A stretch of DNA of 64,000 nucleotides from Tipula vernalis. Lineage: Eukaryota; Arthropoda; Insecta; Diptera; Tipulidae. The notes beneath the pieces were generated by a model. That model was not told the origin of the DNA. It searched no databases and saw only the letters and a program-made list of their open reading frames with translations. Shown here piece by piece: positions 34,981 through 46,079 of the stretch; within the stretch, counting starts at the first letter, position 1, and each line of letters begins with the position of its first letter. The translations under genes were made by a program, and so were the position numbers. The stretch spans positions 265,460,057 to 265,524,056 of the forward strand of contig OY282559.1 of NCBI GenBank assembly GCA_958295665.1, read 5' to 3'.

Positions 34981-35238
34981 TCAGTGAGCATTAATTTCAT
35001 TGTCTCGGAAAGTTTCATGATCGAAAATCGAAAATTTCCCAGCGGCTCTCGATCTTCGCATCCGATTTGCATTTTGAGCTCTGCGAATTATGCCTTCTCC
35101 CGGCATTTTATTTAAAAGTCGTTGGCGTTTCTGCTCATTATTGCGTTGACGACCTTCTTGCGACTGTCGATTTCTCCACCTTAGTTGTCGTTCACAATTC
35201 AAACGCAATTTCCGTCCTTCCGGAGTTTCTCGTTCCAT
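34981..35238 (-). pseudogene. Helitron N-terminal basic exon
   Basis: 85 codons from an ATG at 35238: ERETPEGRKLRLNCERQLR, then repeated arginine/glutamine text. Helitron proteins of insects often start with such an R/Q/E-rich stretch. The 700 bases to the next coding piece may be an intron. 35239-35830 is the 5' untranslated end of the element. Confidence 0.6.
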
Positions 35239-35857
35239 TCTAGTTTAAAAGTTTAAAATTTTGATTTCTCATGTAAAGTAAAATTTAAATAATTTATTCT
35301 TTTTCGGGAACATTGACATTTCAAAAGTTTTAATATTGCTTACATTTATTAAGGTCTATATAACAAATCTATTTACACAACGTCTGTGTAAATTCGTTAA
35401 AAATTGAGCGAAAGTTTCGCTGTAATTTTTCACACGTTAGTGCAATAATAAAAAACTATCTTTAAATTCAATAAAGTGACACAATTTTAACACTTTATTC
35501 ACACGTAAAACATAAGAACTAAACAAAACAATTGAAGAAATAAAATAAATTTCAGTTTCTTATTTTTATAAACACACCCGCTACCTATATGAGTATTTGA
35601 AACTAATTTTACAATGGTTCCTATGGTCATGATTGCATCGAAAGGGCTCCATGAATTAAAAAAGGCTCACTTAGCTTAAATTTACAGCGGGCCGTATTAT
35701 ACGCGAAATATTGATACAATGAGGTGTTGGTGCATTTAGTTTGTAGTAGTGTTAGTGTGTGGGGTGTATAATTATACATATAGCGTCTCGCCCCACACTG
35801 GGTATATTATTTAATAATAAATAAAGAGGATATAGTTTTTAATTTGTTATGTTGTAA

Positions 35858-36215
35858 TGAAATGCCGTTATAAAATGAAAAAAAAAAAAAAAAAAAAATG
35901 CAAAACGTTCTTGGTGAGGATCGAACCCGAAAGCTTATTGGAAAAAATTGAATATCGAAAAATAATTTTCGGTACCAGCCTAAATTTACATTACAGTTTT
36001 AAAAAATGTATTATTACATATTACATTATAATCATTGTCTTACAATATAAAATTTTATGTTTTTCAATTCGTATTGAAAAAATGAAATACCGTTATAGGC
36101 AAAAAAAATATTAAAATTAATAAGTACTTCGATAAGCATCGAACCCGAAACATTTTCTATTCCAAGTTCCTTGTTAAAAAGTCACCACCTATATCACTCG
36201 GACTACTCAGTTATA
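35858..36215 (-). repeat. Two tandem tRNA-like SINE units
   Basis: Minus strand. The right unit has an A-box-like TAGTCCGAGTGAT (36193-36205) and a B-box-like GGTTCGATGC (36136-36145), about 50 bases apart, the layout of a tRNA-derived RNA polymerase III promoter. The left unit has the same B box (GGTTCGATCC, 35918-35927) with a weak A box. Both are followed, about 40-65 bases on, by an A/T run and the shared word TATAACGG(T/C)ATTTCA (36083-36097 and 35858-35872). The period is 225 bases. Confidence 0.45.
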
Positions 36216-36604
36216 AAATTCAAGCATTTAAATTGGAAATATAAGAAAAGCGTTACGGCCGCACACTGTGAATTATATATTAGTAGATTCATCATTTGTA
36301 TATCTACATAGATAAAATGATTAATTTTAGAGTTATTGATTGCAAAAAACAAATCTATGAAACTATTTTTTGAAATTGATTTTCTTTCCACTACCAAGAC
36401 TAACTAGAACTGGCTTGGTAGAGTTTAAAATTTTTATTTATAATAATTATTGTTATAATGTTTTATTGTTATTTATTATCTCTCGACCAAAATCCAAATT
36501 ACAACTGAACATATTTATTTATTGTCATGATTTTGGAAGATGAAAAATAATACAAAAGATATACGAGTAGCTATGTTAATAAAGATATAATGTAGTAAAT
36601 CATG

Positions 36605-36774
<170 letters not shown>

Positions 36775-36960
36775 GTATGTACCTTGTATTGGTAATTATT
36801 AAAATTGTTAATACAATCTCAATTATTGAGCATGATTTGATTGAGCATGTACATATATACTACAAAATAATTAGGTAATAGTATTTATATAAAGACAAAT
36901 AATAGGAGAGGAGTAGGCATGTATTCACAACATAACCATCCACCGTGATTTAATAATAAC

Positions 36961-37799
36961 TTGATCAATTTAAGAAATAGAAAGAATAAAGCTCACCGGG
37001 AGTTACCTCGAGATTTTGATAATCAGTATCGGCTCGCTTACATAAGCTATATCTCAAATTTTGAAGATAATTTGACGGTGGATCCTAAGTTGTTTTGTAC
37101 ATTCGTTGATGCTAATCGGAAATGTTCTGGCTATCCTCAGACGACGTCTCTGAATGATGCTACTGCTAACAATGTAAATGATATATCTGAGCTATTTGCG
37201 GATTTTTTTTCCAAGCTGTATGATAATGGAGTTAGACCTGCCGCTTCATCTCACTCGGGACAGTATCATCATAATCTAATAGGATTGCTTGCTTTAAATT
37301 ATTTGAACTAATTATAACTAATTATCTGTATTTTAAAGTCAAATCTTCATTAGCAATTCAATAACGTGGGTTCATCCGACAACTTTATACCACTACAAAT
37401 CTGTTAAGTTTGACATCGAAAGAAGCGTTTGAATCTAGAAGTCAGCTAGACGTGACATTCTTCTTGGAAAATTAGACAGATTTGGGGTATGCAAATTATT
37501 TTTGGATTGGATTGGCTCGTACATGCCAGAAGGAAAGGGAGTGGTTAGAATAAATGGTATTACATCTAAAACCATTGAAGTTCATACAGGTGTTCTTCAG
37601 GGTTTTCACCTTGGACCTGTGCTGTCTATCATATTCATCGATGAAATTGCATCTTTGTTCGAATATTGTGGCTGTGTACTTAAAGCGGATGACCTGAAAA
37701 TATCAAAAAACATAACTCCTTCACAACAATGTATTGAACTGCAGAGTGACCTAGATTTATTATACAAATGGACCATTACAAATAAATTAAACTTAAATC
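36961..37799 (+). pseudogene. LINE C linker and reverse transcriptase, 5' part
   Basis: 36961-37311 is the linker before RT (ELPRDFDNQYRLAYISYIS, DISELFADFFSKLYDNG). The RT fingers are lost in 37312-37500. 37502-37799 has the palm: VHTGVLQGFHLGPVLSIIF and LKADDLKIS, where the usual aromatic residue before ADD is lysine. The frame reads straight into the Tc1 insertion at 37802. Jockey-like. Confidence 0.75.
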
Positions 37800-37801
37800 T
37801 A

Positions 37802-38561
37802 TACCTTTTCAACTTCAAATTGGAAGTTATCATTTTCAAATTGGAAATAATCATTTTTAAATTTAAAAATAAAAAACTTACATATTTATGATCAAAACTT
37901 TAATTATTTATATAGTAAATTAAAAAATCATATCGACTAAATTTAAAACATCTGGGCCCCTATTCTCGAATTCCACATCCATTTTCCACATGTGGACATC
38001 TTTCAAAATTCATAAAAATTGAATTTTTTCGGTACTAAGGGAATATTTCCGAATGGGTACAAGCAGGTGGAAAAAATTCCCCATATAGGAAAATGTCCAT
38101 GCCGCATGTGTTTATAAACGAATTACATTCATTTGTTTACAACGTTGTATAAATCTATCTTATTTTCACCTGCTGAAATCTGTGCCATTTCAGTTGTTAA
38201 ATCTCGTTTAATAGAGGCCTTAAGAGCCGACCAAGCAAATTCTATTGGGTTTAACATTGGACTGTATGGGCCTAACCTTAATAACCGATGATTGATAGTT
38301 TCACTTTCAAGAAACATAGCTTCAATAGACGCATGACACGGAGCATTATCAATTACCATTACGACTGGTGATTGATATTTGGTTAGAGCAGTGCGTAAAC
38401 AATTGCGTAAGAACTCATTCGCTTGCGGGGTTTTAAATGCTCTTATTCTTACTTCGTGATGAATAAGCCCCACATTACCAATTAAAAATGATTTTTTCCA
38501 GTTTGAAATTGATTATTTCCATTTTGAAAATGATTATTTCCAATTTGAAAATGAAAAGGTA
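37802..38561 (-). mobile_element. Small Tc1-like element B inside LINE C
   Basis: Flanked by TA on both sides (37800-37801 and 38562-38563). Ends are TACCTTTTCA with their inverse. The inverted repeats are built from repeats of about 21 bases carrying CAAATTGGAAATAATCATTT. Skipping the element restores the LINE frame. Only part of a transposase remains, so it is a deletion derivative that would need help from a relative. Confidence 0.85.
38129..38473 (-). pseudogene. Tc1-like transposase B, C-terminal half
   Basis: VVMVIDNAPCHAS carries the second catalytic aspartate and LGPYSPMLNPIEFAWS the glutamate, with 35 residues between them, one more than in Tc1 proper. The first catalytic aspartate and the DNA-binding domain are absent. 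It cannot act by itself. Confidence 0.8.
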
Positions 38562-38563
38562 TA

Positions 38564-39410
38564 GAAAAATATAAGGTTATGAGTTTCTTTAGGAGCGGAA
38601 AGATGATTACTCATCCTTATCACATTAATAATCAGCCGCTCGAAAGAATGACGACGTTTAAGGATTTGGGAGTCATCTTGGACCATCAGCTGAGTTTCCG
38701 GTATCATATTAAATAATTTGTAGCTTAGTCTAATAGTTTGCTGGGCTTCGTTCGTCGTGCCACCAAGGATTTTCGTAATCCACTTTCCGTTAAGAGTTTG
38801 TACTGTTCTCTTTTACGGTCTAAACTGGAGTATGCATCGATTATTTAGGATCCGATGTATAAGATTGATATTGATCGAATTGAACGAGTACAAAAACAAT
38901 TAATTCTATACTTGCTGCACAAAATGAAGTTGTCGTTTGATCCAACACTTCCAATGTGGCAGATAAAAGAAATTTACCACTTTATGCAGAGTGCTGTAAA
39001 ATTGTAAATTTGGAATCACTGATTGACAGTCGTAAGGTTGCGGCTTCTATATTCATCGCTGATGTTTTAAATGGTGCAGTTGATTTCACTGAATTTCGTC
39101 CCAATATTGATATTCATGTGCCCTGTAAACTACTGGAGTGTAATTTCGAGAAATGTTGAGAAAATGAAAAATACGTTCATGAAGTCAAAACAGACCGTTT
39201 CTAATGGCTGCGTGTACCTTAGTGTGTTTACAAAGGACTGGGTTGGGGAAAAAGCATTGGGAGATATTTGTTACTATATGATGTTTGGTAACATATATCA
39301 GGCAGCACTAATCAGATTGCATCATACTGCGCGTTTGAAACATGACATTTCAGTCTACAATTTTCATGAAGAAAGTTTTCGTCATCAGTGTCAAAACTTA
39401 TATTAGTATG
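38564..39410 (+). pseudogene. LINE C reverse transcriptase, 3' part
   Basis: After the insertion the RT continues: KVMSFFRSGKM, then LERMTTFKDLGVILDHQLSFR, the usual C-terminal block of jockey-type RTs, then SLYCSLLRSKLEYASI and RIERVQKQ. Several stops interrupt it. 38956-39406 holds the degraded end in shifting frames. Confidence 0.75.
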
Positions 39411-39546
39411 AAGAAATGTGTAGTTTTTGTGGTCAAGATGCTACATCAAATGTAATAACATGAAGATGAGATGAAGAAGAACGACCTATCTTTAAAGCAA
39501 ATCATTCTGGCAATGAAAAATGAGTAAAATACTAGCATGTCGTTCG

Positions 39547-39634
39547 AAAAAGATCATGGTTAAAGAAAGATACCACCACAGATGACTTCAAAAAAGATCA
39601 TGGTTAAAGAAAGATACCACCACAGATGACTTCA
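39547..39634 (+). repeat. Exact tandem duplication, 2 x 44 bp
   Basis: 39547-39590 and 39591-39634 are identical, starting AAAAAGATCATGG and ending ATGACTTCA. The identity suggests a recent event or an assembly artefact. Confidence 0.95.
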
Positions 39635-40409
39635 AAACCTGGATTGACGTTCCATAAGGTTATGCTGTATGTATAGTGGGATTGAAAGGAAGTTGTGCGG
39701 TTGAGTATAGAAGTTCTACACCGATTGAATTATGAAACTTCCCGAAAAATGGGAAACGGGCTTAGATAATAATAGTCAATATGTACTCAAATTAGATTAA
39801 TTTTGAATAAAAGAAAAATTCAAAAAAAACCAAAAAATCGCTCAATACTTCCCCCAAAAGTACCGTAATTATACCGAATTAATTTGTTTATTAAAACGTT
39901 GATCAGAATGAAAATTTCTTATCATCGCAGAATAAACAAGGAACATTATAATTTATAATCAAAATACAACCAAAAGAGTATATATCTAAGCCGTCGAGTT
40001 TGAACCACATATCGAGGTATATTGCGTTTCCAGGTTGCCCGAACCAAACGAAAATACTAGCTTGTGATGGTGGATGACGTTACGTTTTCACAGTCAAGGT
40101 CAACTTTTCACAATTCATGGTCAATGGGTGTCCGTATGGCATCATTCCAAGCAGTTGTCGATAAATCAGTAAACTATTAGAAACTCCATTCGAACGTGAT
40201 TTTAGCGTGCGTTCATTGAACCCAGTTAATCCACAGAACGGCATGGAAGTAATTATAACCGCAATTCTTCCAAGGTCTTATGGATACTTTTCAGATGGAA
40301 AATCGACAGATCACGTTTGCAATGATGGTTTAGTTGCTGTCGAGTAGGGTGTTGAGTGACGGGGTTAAGTTGAGGATTTATTTTATGGTTTAGTCGAGAG
40401 GTTGAAGCG
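39635..40409. other. Intergenic stretch, no gene recognised
   Basis: No confident ORF. The G-rich GTTGAG/GGGTTAAG text near 40340-40400 recurs at 42640-42850 and 45285-45490. Confidence 0.4.
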
Positions 40410-40680
40410 GAAGTTATATTATGTTATGTTGAGCTAATCCGAGAAATGAGATTTCCTTCTAATCAAACTTGCACTTTTTCTTCTTTACGTTAAGACCACA
40501 CTGCTGCAGTCTAGTAAAAACCTTCTACAGATAACGTAAATTGTCTGCTGTTAATTCACCCGCAATGATGATGACGTTCTAAATAGTTCGCATAGTCAGG
40601 CAATCCTCCCATTCGCTTTGTCGTTCAAATCTATCTATGAAAATCTCGTACTTTATAGAACTTCGGACAAGCATCTTTAA
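40410..40680 (-). pseudogene. gypsy-type reverse transcriptase relic
   Basis: Reading minus: IKYEIFIDRFERQSEWEDCL, then a damaged YLDD position (TI-stop-NV followed by IIIAGELTADNLRYL) and KVFTRLQQCGLNVKKKKCKF, ending in EISFLG. This is the RT region around and after the catalytic box of a Ty3/gypsy element. Three stop codons lie within 70 codons. Confidence 0.65.
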
Positions 40681-41065
40681 TCAAATATAATCTAGCTTTA
40701 AACTGATTACAACATCTTATTTTATTTTTAAATATTAACTTACTATAGCTTACGTTTTGATAACATCAGTATCTAATTTGCCACACACGACTTTATGAAC
40801 AATCTTATATCTAATGCACTGATCAGCAATAATTGTATAACACTTAACTGCTTCGTTTAATTTTTGCATTAACCTTTAGCACACCTTTCAGGTATACTTC
40901 AATATCGGCAATCAATCAATGATGACGAAATTTAGACAAGAGATAATGAAAAATTGCATAAATGATGAGCGAGACTAACCCAACTTATGCGGAATTTTTA
41001 AAAAACGATAAGAGGAGAGAAAATAAAAAAAACAACAATCATAAATATTTGATAACAATTACATT
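40681..41065. other. AT-rich stretch left of the secreted gene
   Basis: No gene seen. It forms the downstream side of the Kazal-like gene on the minus strand. Confidence 0.5.
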
Positions 41066-41071
41066 TTTATT
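41066..41071 (-). terminator. Polyadenylation signal AATAAA
   Basis: Minus-strand AATAAA nine bases after the stop codon of the secreted gene. Suitable spacing for cleavage within the next 10-30 bases. Confidence 0.6.
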
Positions 41072-41079
41072 AAACTTGA

Positions 41080-41461
41080 TTAAACTGCAACGGTTTGAGA
41101 TTCCGCGTCAGCAACCATTTTATCCAAAAATAGATTAAAATCTTTATGCTCAAAGCATACAGTTAAATCGATTTCTTTAAAATCACCCTCACCAAAAACT
41201 TTTGCCAAGATCAATTCACACTGGTTTGGAAATATTCTTATCTCACCGGTGTTAATCTCTTGACAACAAATTGGCTTCCATAAATCACATTCCTTTGATA
41301 ATTGTTCATCTTCTAATGGTTTTGCAAAAGCAAGCGCTATAAATTAATTTTATTTGTTACAATCAACTGAAAATCAATGGTGCGGACACATATTTTTTGG
41401 TAATTAAAATGTACTTACATGTAATTAGAAAAACCGCGAGAAATGTAGACAATAATTTCAT
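41080..41461 (-). CDS. Small secreted Kazal-like protein, two exons
   Basis: Exon 1 is 41461-41419 and exon 2 is 41336-41080; the 82-bp intron has GTAAGT at 41418-41413 and ends TTTATAG at 41337. Together they give exactly 99 codons and a TAA. Residues 1-19 are a signal peptide (MKLLSTFLAVFLITSLAFA). The mature part has five cysteines, at 31, 38, 39, 54 and 75. The run WKPICCQ, a G-x-x-R turn and FPNQCEL resemble the core of Kazal-type domains (a PVC-x-x-x-G...Y/F-x-N-x-C pattern) seen in dipteran vasotab-like and accessory-gland proteins. The family call is tentative: Kazal domains normally have six cysteines and no CC pair. There is a TATA box upstream and a poly(A) signal downstream. No frame break. 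It is the only gene here that does not look like a transposon. Kazal proteins usually inhibit serine proteases outside the cell. Confidence 0.75.
41337..41418 (-). other. Intron of the secreted gene
   Basis: 82 bp with GTAAGT donor and TTTATAG acceptor on the minus strand. It splits codon 15, so the signal peptide is completed across the junction. Confidence 0.75.
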
Positions 41462-41506
41462 TTCGAAATTTTGATTTTATTTAATTTTATCACAAGAAAA
41501 TCGCGT

Positions 41507-41514
41507 CTTTTATA
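41507..41514 (-). promoter_or_regulatory. TATA box of the secreted gene
   Basis: TATAAAAG on the minus strand, 45 bases upstream of the ATG. That leaves room for a start site 25-30 bases downstream and a short leader. Confidence 0.6.
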
Positions 41515-42984
41515 GGCGATAACCGTAAAGTGTTTAAGATAAAAATGATTTTTTTAGTTCTTAAATATTAAACAAAAAAAAAAAACTTTTTTGATAAAAA
41601 CACTTAAGTAAATATTTTTGTTGCTACACCATACTCGTCACTGCGCTTTAATATCGTGTTGTTTTTCGAAGAATTTCGTCGTCTTTCTTCTTAGCCGTCT
41701 AGTGTTGGTTTAAAGTGCGGTGTGTAATTGACTTGAATTTACATTTTTTATCAGTCGTTATTTTTTTACGTTGTTTTGTATATATGTAAAACCGCGATTT
41801 TATTTAGGTGAGGTGTTGATTCATTCACTGTGTATATATGTACAGTGGATTACGATAATGCGACATATTGTATATAGACAGGGCAATCAGGTTGTACTCA
41901 TTTCGTACGCTGTACTATTAAATACAAAATAGGTAATTAAAGTACATACTTAGCTCAATTAATATTCAAATGTCCGCTACAAGCACGTAAACGTTATTGT
42001 GTTAGTCAACATTTTTTCGCTTCACGGAAAGCTACCATTGTATTTAGTCACTACAGTACAAGTACAATTTTTATTAAGTAATATTAGTTTCTATACATTG
42101 TATTATATTAAATGGAATTTGATCAGTTACATCAATATTTTATTAGGTGATTTGTTTGATAATAAATGACGTGGGAAAGGTGCCGGAATTTCTAATTTTT
42201 ATTTTTACTAAAGCTGTCAACATAAATTAGGTAAGTAGACTAGTACGACGTTTACATCAAGTATAATAATTTATGTAGCAAATACGTAAGTAGCATGATA
42301 TAAACAACAAAACTACAAGGTACGCAAGGTCCAAAGTTATTAGAATCCTGTCAAAAGTGAATAAAGATTTTGTTTGTCCAAAATCACTTTTCTCAACGTT
42401 TTAAAAATACCTCAGTCCGAAAAAGCATTAAAAAAAGTCCGTCCTTCTGTATAGAGTTTTGATTTGAATGTCTGGATGACTGTACCTGTGGAAGCTCTAG
42501 ACCGGTTTTTATGGTCAAGGCGGAGAATTGTAAATCTTTTAGAACCTGAACATCAAGAGGAACAAAGACGAATTGACCCAAAATCACGTGGCGATATTAC
42601 CGAATTGACCAATTTTTTATATTTATATGCTGAATGAAGGGTTGAGTTGCTTTTCACTTGCGAGTTGAGTTGGTAGCATGTTATAACTGTTTATAATTTT
42701 GAGGACTAAGTGGGGCGTTCAGTTTGCGGTTAAATTGAAATTGAGTTAGGGTTCGGATAGTGTTGAGTGAATAGTTCAGCTGGAGATTTATTTGTGGATT
42801 AAACAGAGGGATAATTAGAGTTAGCTTGAGTTGTCATTCTAGGTAAGCTAATTTTTGAGGCTCAGAAGAGCAAAGTTGGAGTTATCCTGGGGAGTGGTCA
42901 AACTTTTTGACGATTAATATATATAAACTGGAAAGTCTCGGAAGACCACTTCTTTTCTGATCATTGTTATATTTAATTCGAAAT
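41515..42984. other. Stretch without recognisable gene
   Basis: AT-rich, no supported ORF. A CAGTGGATTACGATAATGCG at about 41842 resembles the tip of a Tc1-type inverted repeat but has no partner. 42640-42850 carries loose GTTGAGTT/GGGTTAAG repeats also seen elsewhere. Confidence 0.4.
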
Positions 42985-44894
42985 GAACTTGGCTTCTCCA
43001 AAAGTCCAATCTACAGGAATAGGATGAAACCCGACTGGGATACCTTTAGAAATATTCTAGGTGATTCTCCAAGAACTTCGCAAGAACTCGATGGCGATAC
43101 TGGGCTTTGATTCTCTTAGCAGGCCTAGGGGTAAATCTCGACCACCCTGGTGGTCCAAGAAGATTTAACAAGTACGTCAAAAATGCATAACAGTCTTTGA
43201 AACAGGAACGAGAATATAAGCGGCTGTAGACTATATCATGGAGACTATACTGTGGCAAGATGCAGGCGTCTTCGGAAATGTCTAGGCTACGCAAAGTACT
43301 ACCAACTGATCCTTCCATCCCAAGTAATCTTCAACGCCAGGATTTGATATAGACCACTAATAGTGCGGAATCGTTGGAGCTTCTGCGGGGAATTCATTTT
43401 CCTGGTTGTTCCGAATCTATACTTACCAGATCAGTAGGTAATGGGGTTAGTAGCCTTGCAGGCTAGATTATTAGCAGAAAAAAGATACTGTGAGCGATAA
43501 ATATTTTTAAACCGTACAAGCCGCCTGGACTCGATGGTATTATCCGATGGTATTAGAGGCTCGATTGTGCCGGGAAAGCTATCTAAATCTCAACATGTTT
43601 AATGCACGGAGAGATCTGTAGAGATCGCTCTTCATTCTTTTATATACTTTATTGAAAAATTTTTTGAGTATAGAGACTACACAATGGTAACCTTTTTGGA
43701 TATTGAAGGGGCCTGTAAACTACGTGCTTCCGGCGCTATAACTCGAGCACTTTCGAATCTGGGAGTGGATGGATCACTCAAGGACTGTGTAGATCAAATG
43801 CTAAGAGGCAGAATCATAAATTCCAGTTTAAAGGAATCCTCCACCAGAACATTTGCAAGCGGAGGTACGCCACAATATGGCGTACTGTCCCCTCTACTTT
43901 GGAACTCGGTCATAAATGACCTCCTGTTGCTAAAACTAGAGGATAGTGGCTTCAAGGTGGTTGCCTATGCAGATGATGTTGCTATTTCTGCCCGTGGTAA
44001 ATATCCCGGTACCCCCTAGTGAGGTTATGCAAAATGCCACATGATTCTTTCAATATAAGCCAATGGTTGTGGGTTGAATGTGAACCCAAATAAAACCGAA
44101 TTGGTTCTCTTCTCTAGAAAATATAAACTCCCTCATATCGGTCCTCACACATTAAATGGGTTCAGCTTGACTTTTATAGATGAAGCGAAGTTTCTGAGCC
44201 TCGTTTTGGATAGCAAATTTAATTGGAAAGCTAATATTGTAGAAAGGGTAAGGAAAGCTATGGCAGCGCTATACTCAGCAAAAGGAGCCCCGCATCATAC
44301 ATTGGCTATACACCGCAGTAGTCAAACCCACAGTTTTGTATGTGGTTACAGCCTGGAAGCCTGCTTTGGACAAAACTGTCAACCAAAAGCTGTTGACGAA
44401 AGTTCAGACTCGGCTATTTTTGACTCCTCTAGATATCTTGGAAAACAGTTCGCAGCTTGTACTGCCATACGGCTGAAATCCACCGCAATGTGGACTGTTG
44501 TAGGTCACTAATCTTTATTGAGTACAAAATACTATACTGTTCCGACCCCCATTCAAAAAATGTTGGACTTGGCGAGATCCAAACAGCTGATTTCACTTCA
44601 GCGGAGTCAGATCAGTGTGGTTGTTGGAGTGATTACATAGGCAGGCATGCGAGTAGACTCGGTTTTTTCTCACATGAGTACTCTCGTAGTTGCGCGGACG
44701 AAGAGGAGGAAGAGAGAGTACTTAATCTTCTTTGGACCTGTCTTCGTCTGGCACAAAACTGACTCAAGTTTCTAGTGGTATTCTTTTTCAATGTCCTGAC
44801 GGACATCAACTGGATGGGCGTCAGGAGTATTGTAACGACTGAGCGTTACAGGTTTGGTGTTGTGTGGCAGTGCAATGACGTGGAAATAACCTAA
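42985..44894 (+). pseudogene. LINE D, LOA/R1-like: endonuclease end, RT, RNase H zinc region
   Basis: 43014-43330 holds the end of an endonuclease (KPDWDTFRNIL, RPPWWSKK). 43500-43560 has FKPYKPPGLDGI. 43684-44019 is the RT palm: FASGGTPQYGVLSPLLWNSV and VVAYADDVAISARG, with the catalytic YADD. 44074-44511 has the thumb (NPNKTELVLFSRK, FLSLVLDSKFNWK). 44590-44762 ends with CADEEEEERVLNLLWTC, the cysteine-rich tail of R1/LOA-type LINEs; the last codons run to a stop at 44892-44894. Frame breaks are frequent. The clade is inferred from the PLLWN and YADDVAI text. Confidence 0.8.
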
Positions 44895-45075
44895 AAACAA
44901 AGAAAACTTTGGAGTTGAGCTGGGAAAGGATACACACTCAACTACCGTATAAACATGGTGATTTTATGGATAAATGGTTGATGTGGAAATTGACGATGTC
45001 GAGTTGGCATCTGTCGGTCAATATTGATCAATATGCTTTGCTGGTTCTGCTACTAAACGCATTTGACATTTGCGC

Positions 45076-45231
45076 GCTGCAGCAAAATTAGCGTCGATGG
45101 TTCTCGAGAAATTTGAGAAGAGTGTTCATCTTGAAACCGTTAGAAGAACGCTCCGCGAAAATGGTTATTATGGTCGAGCAGCCAGAAAAAAGCCATATAT
45201 AACTGATGTAAATCGTATCGACCAACTTTGA
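45076..45231 (+). pseudogene. Tc1 transposase fragment C, DNA-binding end
   Basis: An open frame of 51 codons: HLETVRRTLRENGYYGRAAR, then KKPYITDVNRID. This is the second helix-turn-helix and basic linker of a Tc1 transposase. The catalytic domain is missing. Confidence 0.65.
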
Positions 45232-46079
45232 AAGTGACTAACTGTATGTATATATTGGTTCTGTTGAGTATATATTTGGCCCTTGATCCGTGAATTTAGT
45301 TAGGCGTTTAGTTTGGGGTTCAGTAAATAGTTGATTTGAAAGCTGATTTGGTTTTGAGCTGCTGATTGGGTTGAGGGTTGGGTTAGTTTAATGATTGCTT
45401 TGCGATTGAATTAGAGATTGAGCGAAGATTGAGTAATAGATTAGAGGGTTAAGTTAGGGATTGTTTTGAGAGTTGAAAGTTACATTAAGTTGACTTGACA
45501 TTAGTTCACATATGCACATATTTTTCCAGATCGAAGTTCTGATCACCTCGTGAAGTTTCAACCCTTTATAAGTTTAATATGTAGGGTTTTAAATAGAAAA
45601 AAATATTACCAAGTATTACTACCAAGACCTAACGTACCAAGTTGGTGGTCTGGCGTCTATTGGAGGGGGGGGGACCAAAGTTGAGTAGATTAATCTACCA
45701 GCTCCGTAACCTTCCAGTAGGGTGCGCATCACGTGAGCTGTTCTGGTCTTGTCATTAGGCAGCTGCGTAATGGGTACAATTGTGTAAGGGGTAACCTGTT
45801 CACAATTAGCAAGTGTACGTATTGCCTCCTCGCGGCAACCACTGGTAACTAAGGCCATTTGGCACATTTTTGACCATTTGGCACAGGCTAAAGTACGGCG
45901 CTAAAGGAGAAAACCTCGACAAAAAACTCTAATCTAAGGTGGAACAGCATATGGCGATGGACGAATGGCTGATAGGTTAATCAATTTTAAATATGCGGAT
46001 TCTGGATACCAGGCACCCTCCAGTTTTATTTAGCCTTCCTGTAGTAAAGCTGGGTGACCTACAGGCGATTTGCAATTCC
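45232..46079. other. Stretch without supported gene
   Basis: G-rich GGGTTGAG/GATTGAG repeats at 45285-45490. The short frame at 45619-45867 (minus) shows no known motif. Confidence 0.35.

Larger units (their letters stand above)
27665..35830 (-). mobile_element. Helitron, nearly complete, minus strand
   Basis: The 3' end reads, on the minus strand, a hairpin then CTAG at 27665-27668 followed by a host T. The 5' end is proposed at 35830, TCCTC after a host A. This is the A|TC...CTAG|T signature of Helitrons. Inside, from the 5' side, are a basic N-terminal segment, zinc-finger region, Rep (HUH) nuclease and PIF1-type helicase, all with frame breaks. The helicase and Rep parts are separated by a 2-kb insert. 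The 5' end is less certain than the 3' end, because short TC/A matches are common. Confidence 0.85.

Noticed and set aside
36136..36205. Functional tRNA gene
   Set aside because: Only A- and B-box-like motifs are seen; no acceptor or anticodon stems could be folded, so a SINE head is more likely.
41842..41875. Tip of a Tc1 inverted repeat (CAGTGGATTACG)
   Set aside because: No inverted partner within several kilobases.
42393..42587. 64-codon minus-strand frame
   Set aside because: No recognisable motif on either strand; cannot be tied to a family.
45619..45867. 82-codon minus-strand frame
   Set aside because: Text does not resemble a known domain and the surroundings are transposon debris; probably chance.
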